Positions 31,367 to 41,944 of a DNA stretch of 64,000 bases are shown one piece after another; positions within the stretch are counted from its first letter, which is position 1; every line of letters begins with the position of its first letter. The position numbers and the translations under genes are program-made. Origin of the DNA: Antennarius striatus (Eukaryota; Chordata; Actinopteri; Lophiiformes; Antennariidae). The notes beneath the pieces are model-generated. The model had not been told where the DNA came from and did no database searches. It was given only the letters and a program-made list of their open reading frames with translations. The stretch lies in contig NC_090789.1 of assembly GCF_040054535.1 (NCBI RefSeq), positions 1,185,697 to 1,249,696 on the forward strand, written 5' to 3'.

Positions 31367-31862
31367 CTATGGTCACTAGTCTATAGATGTCTATAGTCTA
31401 CAGTCTATAGACTATAGACGGCTATAGACTATAGATGTCTGTAGACTATAGATGTCTGTAGACTATAGATGTCTATAGACTATAGATGTCTATAGTTGAC
31501 TATAGAAGTCTATAGAAGTCTATAAACTATAGACATCTATAGACTACGAGAGAGGAGGTTTATGGATGTAGTGAAAGAGGACATGAAGGTAGTTGGTGTG
31601 AGAGAAGAGGATGCAGAAGACAGGGTCAGATGGAGGACACTGATTGGCTGTGGTGACCCCTGAAGGGAAAAGCCCAGAGGAAGAGAAGACGAGACTATAG
31701 AGATCAAGACTATAGCCTATAGTCTATTATAGACTGTACACTATAGACGTCTGTAGTCTGTTATAGATTATAAACTTTACACATCTATAGTGTATTATCA
31801 TCTATAGACGTATTTATAGTCTTGATCTCTATAGTCTATAGAGGTCTATAGACTATAGACGT
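31367..31862. repeat. CTATAG-rich satellite (tctatagactatagatg)n
   Basis: Dense, irregular repeats of gtctatagactatagatgtc and variants occupy about 31367-31530 and 31690-31862. The core CTATAG is palindromic, so both strands read alike and the DNA can fold into many short hairpins. A retroelement-like insert splits it at about 31540-31690. Confidence 0.85.
31540..31690 (+). mobile_element. Non-LTR retrotransposon 3'-end fragment
   Basis: The stretch containing gaaagaggacatgaaggtag, atgcagaagacagggtcaga and gtggtgacccctgaagggaa is a pattern I recognise from widespread fish LINE 3' ends. It sits inside the CTATAG satellite. The family call is from memory of the motif and needs a repeat-library comparison. 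Confidence 0.5.
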
Positions 31863-32127
31863 CAGTGGCAGTGAATGAGTCACTAGGACCGTGTTTTGTC
31901 AGCTGGGTTAAATATAACTATGATCTGGATTCACATCAAACTGCTTGTGGCTGGAATGTCTGGAACTTGAAGAGCTTTCTGACAGCTGTACCATGTTAAA
32001 ATAAAGTCAGGAATGAAAGACACCCTCACCCTAACCCTAATACGTTGCTTAACCTTTTCCCTGGATAAACAAGTTGAAGAGAAGCCTCACCCAGACCAGG
32101 ATGTGATTGGCCAGACCCATAATAAAT

Positions 32128-32139
32128 GAAAGTGAAAGT
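32128..32139 (+). promoter_or_regulatory. Interferon-stimulated response element (ISRE)-like site
   Basis: GAAAGTGAAAGT matches the IRF/ISRE core (GAAANNGAAA). It lies 147 bp upstream of the start codon at 32286, in correct promoter position for the ADP-ribosyltransferase-like gene. Confidence 0.65.
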
Positions 32140-32285
32140 AACAGGTAAAGTTTGTGCTGACACCACCGCCTAACGTTTCCCCCTCCGCCTCTCCATTAAG
32201 GAAAGAATAGAACAGACTCATTTTTCCTGTATGGAGGGAAACCCTTCCTCTTTGGTGCCTTCCTCTTCCTCTTCCTCTCAGTGCC

Positions 32286-33255
32286 ATGGCTGACCCCAGG
32301 CTGTTCCTGGAGGCTCTGTCAGCGCTGTCCGGGTGCAACGTCCAAGCGACCGATGGCCCGTCGCTGCTCAACCCGCAGGACTTTGTCAACATCGTAGCCC
32401 TGACGGAGTTTTACAAGCAGGAAGGGCTGCAAGAGCTGGACTATCCCAGCGTCGGCACTTTATCTCTGCAGGACCTGGATGAGGAAGACATTTACAACTC
32501 CCCCCCGGCGCTGGCTGAAGGTCCCGCCACCGCTGGGCCGGAGGAGACCCTCAGAACCAGGGTGAAGATCAACCCTGAGGACTTCTTCCATCACGAGTTT
32601 GACTATGACTTCACCAACGTACAGGTGAGTTCAGGTGACACATGGAAGTTCTTTGGATGCTATGGATTGTGTTCACGATAAATATTAGCCTGTAGCATCT
32701 TAGCATTCTGCCTCTGATTGTGTTAACTTCGCTGTCCATCTCCAGGATGTTGGCGCCACATTCTTGCGTGGCGATGAGCGGTACATTCGCCCCTGCGGGT
32801 GGAACCGAGTCGCCCTGAGGGTCGTGCAGAAGTACGACGGTGGTGACGGATGGCTGGGGGAGGGGAAAGACGCCTGGCCCGTCTCATTCTGCTGTCATAA
32901 CATGGACGGCGACCATGGGGTCATCCTGACTCACGGGGGGAGCCCCAACGACGAGCCAAGCTTTCTGGACGCTGCCGCCGCCTCCGTGTTTACCGGTGCA
33001 ATGAGAGGCAGAGGGTTGTACTCCACCCCCGACATCAAGATGGCAGAGAAGTACTGCAAGACGTTCAAGTCCAAAGTGGATGGGAAAAGGTACAAGGTGG
33101 TTCTTCAGAACCGCATCAACCCGGAGAAGAGGCTGAAGTGCCAGCAAGAAGAAGTTTGGCTGGTCTACGTCCCCGAAGGCTGCAGCGACGTTCAGACCAG
33201 AACCATCGTCCAGGAGTCCATCCGACCGTACGGACTGTTGCTGAAGCAGGTGTGA
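32286..33255 (+). CDS. ADP-ribosyltransferase-like domain protein, ISRE-driven candidate
   Basis: Two coding exons (32286-32624 and 32746-33255), 282 aa. There is no signal peptide or membrane segment, so it is probably cytosolic or nuclear. The N-terminal ~110 aa is acidic and unfamiliar (LSLQDLDEEDIYN). From about residue 120 there is a conserved-looking module: RYIRPCGWNRVALRV, WLGEGKDAWPVSF, GRGLYSTPDIKMAEKYC, GKRYKVVLQNRINP, WLVYVP and a closing RPYGLLLK. The G-x-G-x-Y-x-x-P-D and flanking order resembles the PARP/ART-type fold seen in uncharacterised proteins of fish, rotifers and fungi. I recall these carrying an H-G-T motif after WPVS; here that place reads SFCCHNMDGDHG, so the usual histidine context is altered and catalysis is doubtful. 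The ISRE upstream suggests interferon control. The pyrimidine-rich tract ending in cag at 32281 suggests a 5' UTR intron. Function is not known to me. Confidence 0.8.
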
Positions 33256-33682
33256 CGATGTTTCTACCTGGGGAAAATATACAGCCTGAAAAGTTCTTGA
33301 TAATTAACAACACAAATCCACGAAGAATGTTGTGTTCTTCTGTTGAGATCGAATTTTCAAATGTTCGAAATTTGGGGAAGAACAAACTCAAACTCTAACC
33401 GACAGGTTGTCCGGTTTTGATCCGGTTGGTTTCTCATAGAAAACTTTCAGTTCTCAATCACGAAAAAATGAGTTTTAAAGTTAGTCTAGCTTTGACCTCA
33501 TTTGTAGAATTAGCCTGACTGCATTCCTTGTTTGTTTAGTTCTTTCTTCCTTGATGAAAATAGCAAAATCCTGAAGAAATTTTGTGTTTTTTTTGCAAAT
33601 GTGTTTGTATTCCACGTTTAATCCAACAGGCTGTGCGTCACAGTGAAGGAGGTCAGAGAAATGTTTATGGGCGTGAGATTAG

Positions 33683-33688
33683 AATAAA
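33683..33688 (+). terminator. Candidate poly(A) signal for the ART-like gene
   Basis: AATAAA 428 bp after the stop codon at 33255, in AT-rich 3' sequence. Other weak hexamers exist, so this is a plausible signal only. Confidence 0.4.
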
Positions 33689-34266
33689 ATTAAAGGAGTG
33701 AATTTTAGAAAGCTTAGCCTTGTATTTCTTTCTCATCTATCTTTATGTACATACCGATTCCTTTTGTGGCATCATCGCTTCAAATCTAGTAAATTTATCT
33801 CATACGTTGTACATCAGATGTTTTAATTAGATTTAATCAGAATTCTTGTTATTTCTATTCGTGAATGTCTACAATCAAACGATCAAACGGATCTTAAAGC
33901 AACTAATCCAGAACAAATAATCCAATCGGCAGGTTAACATTTTTTTTGTCCACATAAGAAAGGAACAAGATGTGAATTGACCAAAAGGACAGAAGTCTAG
34001 AGACACAGGTGAAGCCGTTGAGACGATAATGAGACGAAGGTGAAACCAATCATTTGTTGACGAGAAACAGGAAAACAGGAAACACCAACAACAAATAAAC
34101 AGAAGTACAGGAAGTGTGAGAGAGATGAGAGATAAATGAGACTTCAAAATAAAACAGGAAACGACAAACTAAACCCTAACAGGGATCAACACTTCAATGC
34201 AGTTCAGGGACTTTTACACCACCAGATGGCGGTGCAGCACAAACCCTGATCTGCTGTTCCAACAGT

Positions 34267-35518
34267 TCACTGATCGATAATCATTAACCGATTAGTCACA
34301 GCAGATAAAACCAGCCTGTCTGAAACTGTGAGCATCTTTTGAACGAGACTTTTCTGAAAGGTCTCGTCTCCACAGAGACGGGACGACGCAGACACACACC
34401 TGAGCACAGGTAGCATCCAACGAGGATGCCGATGAAGAGGAAGATTACAGCTGGAACAATGCTGGTCAACAGGGTCCAGCATGGCCCCCCAGTGGACTCC
34501 CCATCACCTCCTGCAAACACAAACCCAGGAACAGTTGATTGATTGATCGATTGGTCGGTCCATGCTTGGACACCAATACTCAACATTACCTAAAGACACC
34601 TGTCTGACAAGTGAATCATCAAGAATTTGAAACCAAAAGTAGAAATCGGTGAGTCACGACTGCTTGGCTCATTCTGAAACAGGAGGTGGAATTCCACAGT
34701 GGTGAGATGTGACTGTGGGAACGACGAGCATCCTACCATCGACAACCAGACGAACTCCTCTGCTGAAACACGTCTGAGCTCCATAGCGCACGGCGCAGAA
34801 ATACATCCCAGCATCCGACTCCTCCACCTCCAGGACCATCAGGTCGCTTGAGTTGTTCTGTATGTCGATACGCCTGTTGTCCGGGACGTGAACATCGACG
34901 ATTCCCTCTCCCATAGGACTTAAGGAGACGCTCAGCAGAGGCAGCAGCTGATCTCGGCGGAGGACGTACCAGGTGACCTCCTGAGACTCCGTCAGGTTGC
35001 ATGTCAGAGAGACGTTCTGCCTGGATTGGACGACCAGCGCCGGGCCGAGATCAGACGAGGTCAGGAGACCTCCAGCCGCACCTGAAACCAGGCCGGACCG
35101 CCGTAAGGTTGACTTCATTTATTACGTCACTTCATTTCTACAGCAGCACGTTAAGTAGGGAGACGGTAAATCCAAAGTCATCAAACATTTAACGGTTTCT
35201 GCCCGATGAGAAAACCTTAAATTCAATAGACGGAGAACGATTCTGGTTCCAACTGTATTTAAATACAAAGCTGAACAAATTCTGCACATCGACTGAATTA
35301 AAGAAAGTATTTTCAGATATTATCTGATATTAACCTGATTCACCCAGAGATAGATCTTATGTCTGAGAATCAGCAACTTCTCCTCGAGTTCAGCAGTTCT
35401 GTCTCTAAACCAAACCTTGAAAGTCCTGGAAACAGCCTTGGATTTAGATACTCAAACTTTAGATACTTAAAGGTAACTTACAAAGAATTGTGAGCATCCA
35501 TAAGAGCCCTGCCATCAT
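34267..35518 (-). CDS. Single V-type Ig domain membrane receptor with short tail
   Basis: Four exons, 181 aa: 35518-35482, 35081-34737, 34510-34400, 34319-34267; phase 1 joins throughout. The signal peptide is MMAGLLWMLTILC with cleavage near AAGG. The V-type domain has VSLTC, EVTWYVL, a long C'-D region and SDAGMYFCAVRYG, with an additional Cys (QTCF) shortly after the canonical one. A Gly/Ser stalk leads to a neutral membrane segment (LLTSIVPAVIFLFIGILVGC). The tail is short (ending VTNRLMIIDQ) and has no ITIM or ITAM and no charged residue in the membrane segment. The exon order and the TCR-like YFCA motif fit fish novel immune receptors of the NITR/CD8/VSIG type, but no J-like motif is present and I do not assign a family. 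The last exon is inferred from one acceptor and is the least certain part. It is transcribed opposite to its immune-like neighbours. Confidence 0.75.
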
Positions 35519-36385
35519 TTAAACAAAGGGTTAGTGCAGAGCTTTAGTGCTGCCAGAACAACTCACCCCAGTGGGCGGAGGTGCGACCACCAGTGGGTTG
35601 TTACTGGGTCACCATGACGGATGTGTCGACCGCAGCCTCATCAGCAGTTTCCATCAAGACCCACTTCTTCATAATGCATAATAGAAACTTCTTTTAAATG
35701 GATAAGTTTCGTTTCTACACAATTTTCCATGTAAATCAATGCAATCAGCTGTAATTTCAAAATAAAAGTACACAAAATGTTCTTATATTTTTACATTATT
35801 ATTTTTTTTGGACAAAAATTATAATCAAGAAAATTATAATGATTTTGGTAAATATGATAAAACTTGTCTCCCTAGACTGTTAATTTTTTGTGTGTATTTT
35901 TGACTTGATTTGAGCCGCAGTGAAGAAATAAAAAGAAGAGACTTTTAATAATAACATAATGATATTGTGGGGGAAAAAATTGACTAAAAAAACATTTTTC
36001 ATAATATTGTGAGAATACACGAGAAAGGTCAAACTTTTGCAAGAGAAAATATGTTAATTTTAGTCTATAAATTTTCATAAAAAACAAAACTATTACATGT
36101 CATATAAAACAAATGAAACTACATGTAATCTTTTATCATAACTAATTATGAGCATCAGAAACATTTTGTGGAGGAAATGAGAATATTTGACTGCAGGGAC
36201 TTGACTGGTGTTGGCTCAAGGAGGAGAATATGGATTGTTTCCGCTTCATGCTTTTATTTTGGAATTGACCGGAAGTGTGTTTCTGTTGACACCGACCACA
36301 GCTGAGCGCCCCGGACCGTTCCTGCTCCAGTCTGGAAGTGTCGGAGAGAAGAAGGGTGAACTAAAATCTCACGCAGCCTGGCGTC
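35519..36385. other. Spacer between divergent Ig genes
   Basis: This 867-bp AT-rich stretch separates the start codons of the minus-strand V-domain receptor and the plus-strand two-Ig gene, so it may hold both promoters. I see no obvious TATA box or strong interferon motif in it, and no coding exon. Confidence 0.5.
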
Positions 36386-39065
36386 ATGGAAAGACTCCGA
36401 TTAGCCCCCAGGTAGGAAGAAGGACATTTTATTTTGAAACGTTTTCATCGTGTTTTTCAGTATTTTTTACTCAGAATATTCATAAATTTGCGTCAGCAGG
36501 ATAACAGCGTTTGTTATAAATAAGACAGGAATAAATGTAAAGGACGCGGGGTTAAAGATTTCTGCAGGATTTCTGCAGCCTGTGGCTGCGGGGGGGGGGG
36601 TCCACAGAGCTCTGTATTCCTGCCGGAGCTTCAGGAGTTCAGTTTCGGTTTCCTGGAAACTGATCGTCTGCAGAGAAACAGAACGAAGCGTCACGAAATT
36701 TACCGAAGCGGAACGAAACCTGAAAACTGACGTCAAATGACAGGTGTACAGTCATAGTGGGATTAACGTCTAATCCCACTATGACCACAACACCTGCAGA
36801 ATACCTGGTGTGTTTTTTTATGAATTAAATTTGGAGTAAAATAATTGTGAAAATGTTTAATTTTTAAATTAATCCATGTAATTATTAATCGAATTCGTTT
36901 ATTACATAATATAAAATTATACTGTATATTATATAATTTAATTTAATTTAAGATTTAAATTATATATATATGTTTATATTTATTTATATAATAACATATA
37001 ATATACGTGACATATACATGAAATGATTAAATTAATAATTGCATTTATTAATATATTTGCATACTTGAAAATATCTAAATACATGGATTTAATATATATG
37101 TATTTTGTGCTGTATACACATAAACAGTATATTTTTATTCATCTCCTTATCCTTCTATATATTATTAATGTCTTTTATATTATATAGATTAAAAGTTATT
37201 ATATATTATATTAAATATGAAGTATTGTGAGTAATTGGAACAAAATGTTTTCAGTGAATTCTAAAGCTTGTGTCTCATCTTCATAATAAAATCCTCTTTG
37301 TGTTTAATGAGGAAGTTTTTTTCCACTCGTGACTCGTTTCCTGTTTCCTCTCAGTTTCCGTGTTTCCTGTTTCCTGCTTGGCATTTTAATTGGTGAGAAC
37401 TGAGATTTATTGATTATTTTTCTTTATTTCACCCAAATGATTGGAAGATTTTCATCCGTCGTGTTTCTGAATCTAATCAGAGGATGTCTCCCCATCAGGC
37501 TCCTCTTCCCTGACGCCGCCCCCGCCCCCCCGGTCTGTCATCTCCCTGGTGGGGAACCGGGTGGTTCTTCCCTGCAGCTGGAAGGAGCTCCTCCCGGACG
37601 TGGCCCCCGCCGCCTCCCACGTCCTGTGGGCCACCCCGGCCAAGACGGTGTTCGAGCTGTGGGGGGACCGCACCTGGCAGGCGGAGGAGTTCCAGGGCCG
37701 GGCGGGGGTCCCGCGGGCGGCGCTGCCCTCGGGGGATTGCTCCCTGGTCATCAGAGACGTCCAGATCGCAGACGCCGGCCGATACGAGGGCTTCATGCTG
37801 GTGAACGGGGGCAGGGCGAGGAAGACCCGCATCTTCATCCAGAGCGTCAGGCTGGCCGTGTTGGGTGGGTGCCCCCCCCCTCTTCCTCCTGTCTTCAAAT
37901 GTTTTGTTTTTTTAAATTTCTTGAAGTTGAAGCACGATTAGTGACAGGAAGTGGGCACCGCACAGGAAATAGCGTCAATTAGCATTTCCTCAACTACCAG
38001 ATGAAAATAAACACAAGTGTCACGCAGTGAGCGGCGAAAACATGTACATTTAGGGCAAAACAGCTGAATCGTGATTGTTTATAAGCCCCGCCCACCCAGC
38101 TTCAGACAGGAGGTCCACGTTCTTTGGGGTTTTTTTCAATCAGCCTTAGCATTCTCAAAATTATTTCCTCATTCTGGCTGAAGATGTGTTGCCGGGGGTA
38201 ACCCACAAAGGCTTGTGTTGACTGTGTTGACAGTGGACCCCCAGGACCACGAAAAGCGTTAGCACCAGTCTAAGTCTTATTTTACATTTTTTGATTGTTT
38301 TTTCGTTTAAAATCCACAAAATTCGATTTTTTGTTTAGTTTTTAAATCGTAAATTTCAAAAATTCTTTCATTTAGACCGAAAATCCATCGAGTCCCGATC
38401 TCCAGGGGAGGACTTTGTTCTGGATCTCTACACCAACCACTCTATGAGGGTGGTGTTCCAGCCCAGGTGAGCATCCAACCGTCCATCCATCCATCCATCC
38501 AAACATCCCTCTCATGGGGTTGGGTTCCTCACGGTTCCGCTGCGACCCCCCCCCCCCCCCCCAGGAACAGCTCGGTGTGGTCGGACCTGTGGATGAGGGG
38601 CGACGAAGACTCTCAGCGTCTGGAGAAACATCTGCTGAAGGAGGAGCTGAAGCTGAAGCGGCTGAAACGGGCGGATGAAGGTCTGTACAGGGTGGTGGAC
38701 GAACATGGCCTCGCCGTCAACACCGTCAACCTCTACGTAGAAGGTAGGAGGCGGAGCCTAACTTCTGGGGGCGTCGCCCCAACGACCAAATCAATCGTTC
38801 CTCATCGATATCCCGTCTTTTGTCCCACAGGAAGCGGTGAAGCTCTCAAATTCCAGCAGATGTTTGAGGCCCAGCTTCTAAAAGGTGAGAAAACAGTTGA
38901 AGATCACATGATGCAGACGGGAGGTCGTGGGTTTGTGACCCTCTGTGTCCGTCTGTCCGTCTGTCCTCAGCCTCCTCCGGGGCGACGCCGGGCAGAAGCG
39001 GCTCGCTTCTCCTCCTCTGGGCGGTTCTGCTCACCAGTTTCCTGAATCTTCTGTCGTCGGAGTGA
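36386..39065 (+). CDS. Two-Ig-like secreted or GPI-anchored surface protein
   Basis: Seven exons, 282 aa: 36386-36411, 37355-37392, 37499-37864, 38376-38466, 38565-38743, 38831-38884, 38971-39065. The split signal peptide reads MERLRLAP then SFRVSCFLLGILIG. Domain 1 has RVVLPCSW and ADAGRYEGFML: the position where Ig domains normally carry the second cysteine (YxC) is Gly, while an unusual Cys lies earlier in SGDCSLVI. The second domain is split over two exons (VLDLYTNHSMRVVFQ, then SVWSDLWMRG and RADEGLYRVVDEHG) and has no cysteine pair. A short linker leads to a C-terminal hydrophobic stretch (SLLLLWAVLLTSFLNLL) with almost no tail, the pattern of a GPI-attachment signal. Donors and acceptors are canonical. 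Exons 1-2 are short and less certain than the rest. Not recognised as a named gene; the fold is inferred from the DxGxY motif. Confidence 0.72.
36641..36658 (-). promoter_or_regulatory. Overlapping ISRE-like and GAS-like sites in first intron
   Basis: On the minus strand GAAACCGAAACT (36641-36652) fits the ISRE core GAAANNGAAACT. It overlaps TTCCTGGAA (36650-36658), a palindromic STAT/GAS motif. Both lie in intron 1 of the two-Ig gene, about 250 bp past exon 1, where they could act as an interferon-responsive enhancer or alternative promoter. Confidence 0.5.
36741..36796. repeat. Long inverted repeat (15-bp perfect arms plus outer arms)
   Basis: Perfect 15-bp arms gtcatagtgggatta and taatcccactatgac flank a 5-base loop (36751-36785). 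Beyond a short mismatch, outer arms caggtgt and acacctg extend it to 36741-36796. It can form a stable hairpin in the first intron of the two-Ig gene, and could be a tiny MITE relic or a structured RNA. Confidence 0.75.
36797..37354. other. AT-rich intronic sequence
   Basis: Very AT-rich DNA with many tatata and taatta runs, in intron 1 of the two-Ig gene. No coding exon or recognisable element is seen. Confidence 0.6.
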
Positions 39066-40042
39066 ATTCAAAATTTTCCTCGCATTTATTTTCAGGCACT
39101 GCGTTCACTTTTGAGATGTAAAGCACCTGATTGGTCGATTTTGTGTTGATCGTTTGTACATGAATGTATAGAAACTCAGTTAAATGTGAAGTGTGGAACT
39201 TTATTTTTTTCATTGCTTTTCACTACAGCTGTTTGTGTCATCAATAATGGATCAGGAAATTCAATCTGTGTTGTTTATTTATTCCACTTTAATCCGGACT
39301 AAACTGTTCGCTTCACATGGGAATGACTTCACATAAATATACAAAGAAATCCAACATAATCCAACCAAACACACGTAAACCGACCCGATCCGACAGCAAA
39401 CGCATCGCTCCCGGAGAAAAGTAGTCCTGCCAGGTTCTCCTCGTCAGAAAGTGAATTTAAATCCGGCGACGGATCAGACCGACTCTGAGAAGGTCATGGG
39501 TTCGTTTCCCTTCCTCTGACGCCGTAAATCTGACTTCATTACAGCTGAAATTCTCAGAACCTTTGCTCCATTTCAGAAGTTTTGTGTGAACTATTTTTGT
39601 TCACGCTGATATTTTTAGTATTTTCTACATTATGAGGCGCACTGTCGGTGTTTGAGAAAATGAAAGGCTCTTAGTTGCGTCTCATTTTGCAGGAAATACC
39701 GGAAAATTGTAATTTCTCAAACGAATCTATAAACTGATGTTCGCGTTTTATTACAACTCTGTGGTTTCCCCCTTTGCATCAGATGGGGCAGAAACTGCCT
39801 CTGTCCTTTGTGTCAGGTCTTTTTCCTGGACCAGTTTGAGGAAACATGAGTTGGTTCTTTTGTGTTGCCGTGACAACAGCAGGTCATCCTGTTAAACCTT
39901 TATTTGTGTTGTAAATGGAGGAACCGGTTCTTCTTGTCGCGATGAAACCCGAACGCCTCTGCTGTCTGATCTACGTCAGGATGATGATGGTGATGAGGAA
40001 GGGTCAGCGCCCCGTCCAGACCCCCCCCCCCCCCCTACCAAA
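39066..40042. other. 3'-3' spacer between the two-Ig gene and vps52
   Basis: The two genes converge here, so this stretch holds their 3' UTRs. A minus-strand AATAAA (TTTATT at 39899-39904) lies 138 bp past the vps52 stop and is a good candidate poly(A) signal for vps52. No coding exons seen. Confidence 0.5.
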
Positions 40043-41913
40043 TCAGAAGTTGGGCTTGTGCTTCTTCACCTCCACCATCAGGTGGTGCAGGTTGATGAGC
40101 TCCGACCGCACCGCCAGGCTGCGGAAGGTGGGCTGGTTCAGGACCTTGTGGAAGCCGTGGTAGTACTGGATCAGCTGGGTGAGGGCGCCCTGTTGGGGGA
40201 GGGGGGGAGACAGGTTCAGAACCCGCAGCTTCAGGTGAGATAGGCTCCGCCCCCACCCGGACCCACCTGGATGATGCTGGTTCCGTTCTTGAAGTTGGTG
40301 AAGGACCTCATGACGTCCTGACTCATCGACTCCACCGACTGCTTCCACGTCCCGGAGAAACCGCGCACCAGCTGCGTGATCCGGGCTGCGGCGGCGGCGG
40401 AGACACGTGACGGGGATCAACACGCGTGTGACAACGTGTAAACATACAAACAGAACCTTCTCGTTTAAGCTCCCGGAGCGAACGCACGTTTAGTCGTGTT
40501 CTCTCTCTCACGTGATATTTATAAAAATGGAATGATGTCATTGTGACCCCCGGGGGCCCCTGGGCGGGCCCCTGAAGACCAAGGTGTGATGTTGTGAGAG
40601 GAAGAGAGAAAGAGACGCAATTGACAAACTGCTGTCGACACACACCCACATATAAAAAACCACAACAATATCAGAAGAAGGTGTGATCTGTTCATGACAC
40701 GCACACACACACCCAAACACACACACACACTCACACACCCAAACACACACACACACACCCAAACACACACACACACACACACACCCAAACACACACACAC
40801 ACACACTCCCTCACCTTCCTCATTCTTCAGCCGGTCTAGCTGCCCTTTCTCCATCAGAGCTTCAGCTTCTTTAACAAAAGCGATCATTCCTCCGAAGGGA
40901 GGAGAAAGAATCTCCTCAATGAACTCCTGCAGGAGGAGGAGAACAATAATAAGACAATAATAATAATAATAATAACAATAATAATAATAACAATAATAAT
41001 AATTTACAGTGAGATCCAGTCTCATCTGGTTGTAATTTTTCTTCCTTTCAGGACACAAACATTATTTTCATGGTTTTAATTTTGACGAAGGCTACGACGT
41101 TCTGCCTCCTCTGCATCAATTAAACTCTTTTTCCCTCTCGTTGCCGTGGAAACACTAGCCCAGTTTTTAGACGGACCAGCTCCGAGGCCTGGCGACCTGA
41201 CAGATGAACCAGCATCCTCCTGGTGGCGCTCACCTGAGTCCTGGCCAGCAGCAGCTGCTGGAAGCCCTCCACCTCTTTACTGTCGTCTGCTGCCCTCTCC
41301 TGGAGGGAGGAGGGAACAGCAACGTCACCACTAACGACACCAGAGAGGGAAATAAAAGGCTTTAAATCACTAAAAATGTAACGTTGTACGTCAGACGCTC
41401 ACCATCAGGACGCTGAGCATCATGTCGTAGTTGTTGATGAGGAAGATGAGCTGGTCTCTCCTGGAGGGAAACTCTGCCGCCATCTTTAGCACAAAGTTTT
41501 CAACTTCGACCTGGAAAAAAAAAAAGTATTAAATTATGAAAATACTGAGGTTTTTTGGGTAAATAGAAAATTTAATCACAAACTTTTTCAATCAATGAAG
41601 TGAAAAACTACTTCCAAAGATTTTTCTTCATCTCTTAATTTATTTCGGGGCTAATCTACGATATTTTAATCACAAAACACACTTCTTATAGATTAATGTA
41701 ACATATATACATATATATTTTATATACATTCACATATGTGTGTGTGTGGAGGCGGGGGGTCACCTGCAGCTGTCCCAGCAGGGCGTTGGTTCTCTCGTTG
41801 GGGAACGTCTGATTGATGCTGACGATGGCCGACGAGAACTCTGCGTACCGGCGAGTGATCTGTGATACACACACACACACACACACACACACGTCAAGTG
41901 TGTGTCGGTCCTG

Positions 41914-41944
<31 letters not shown>

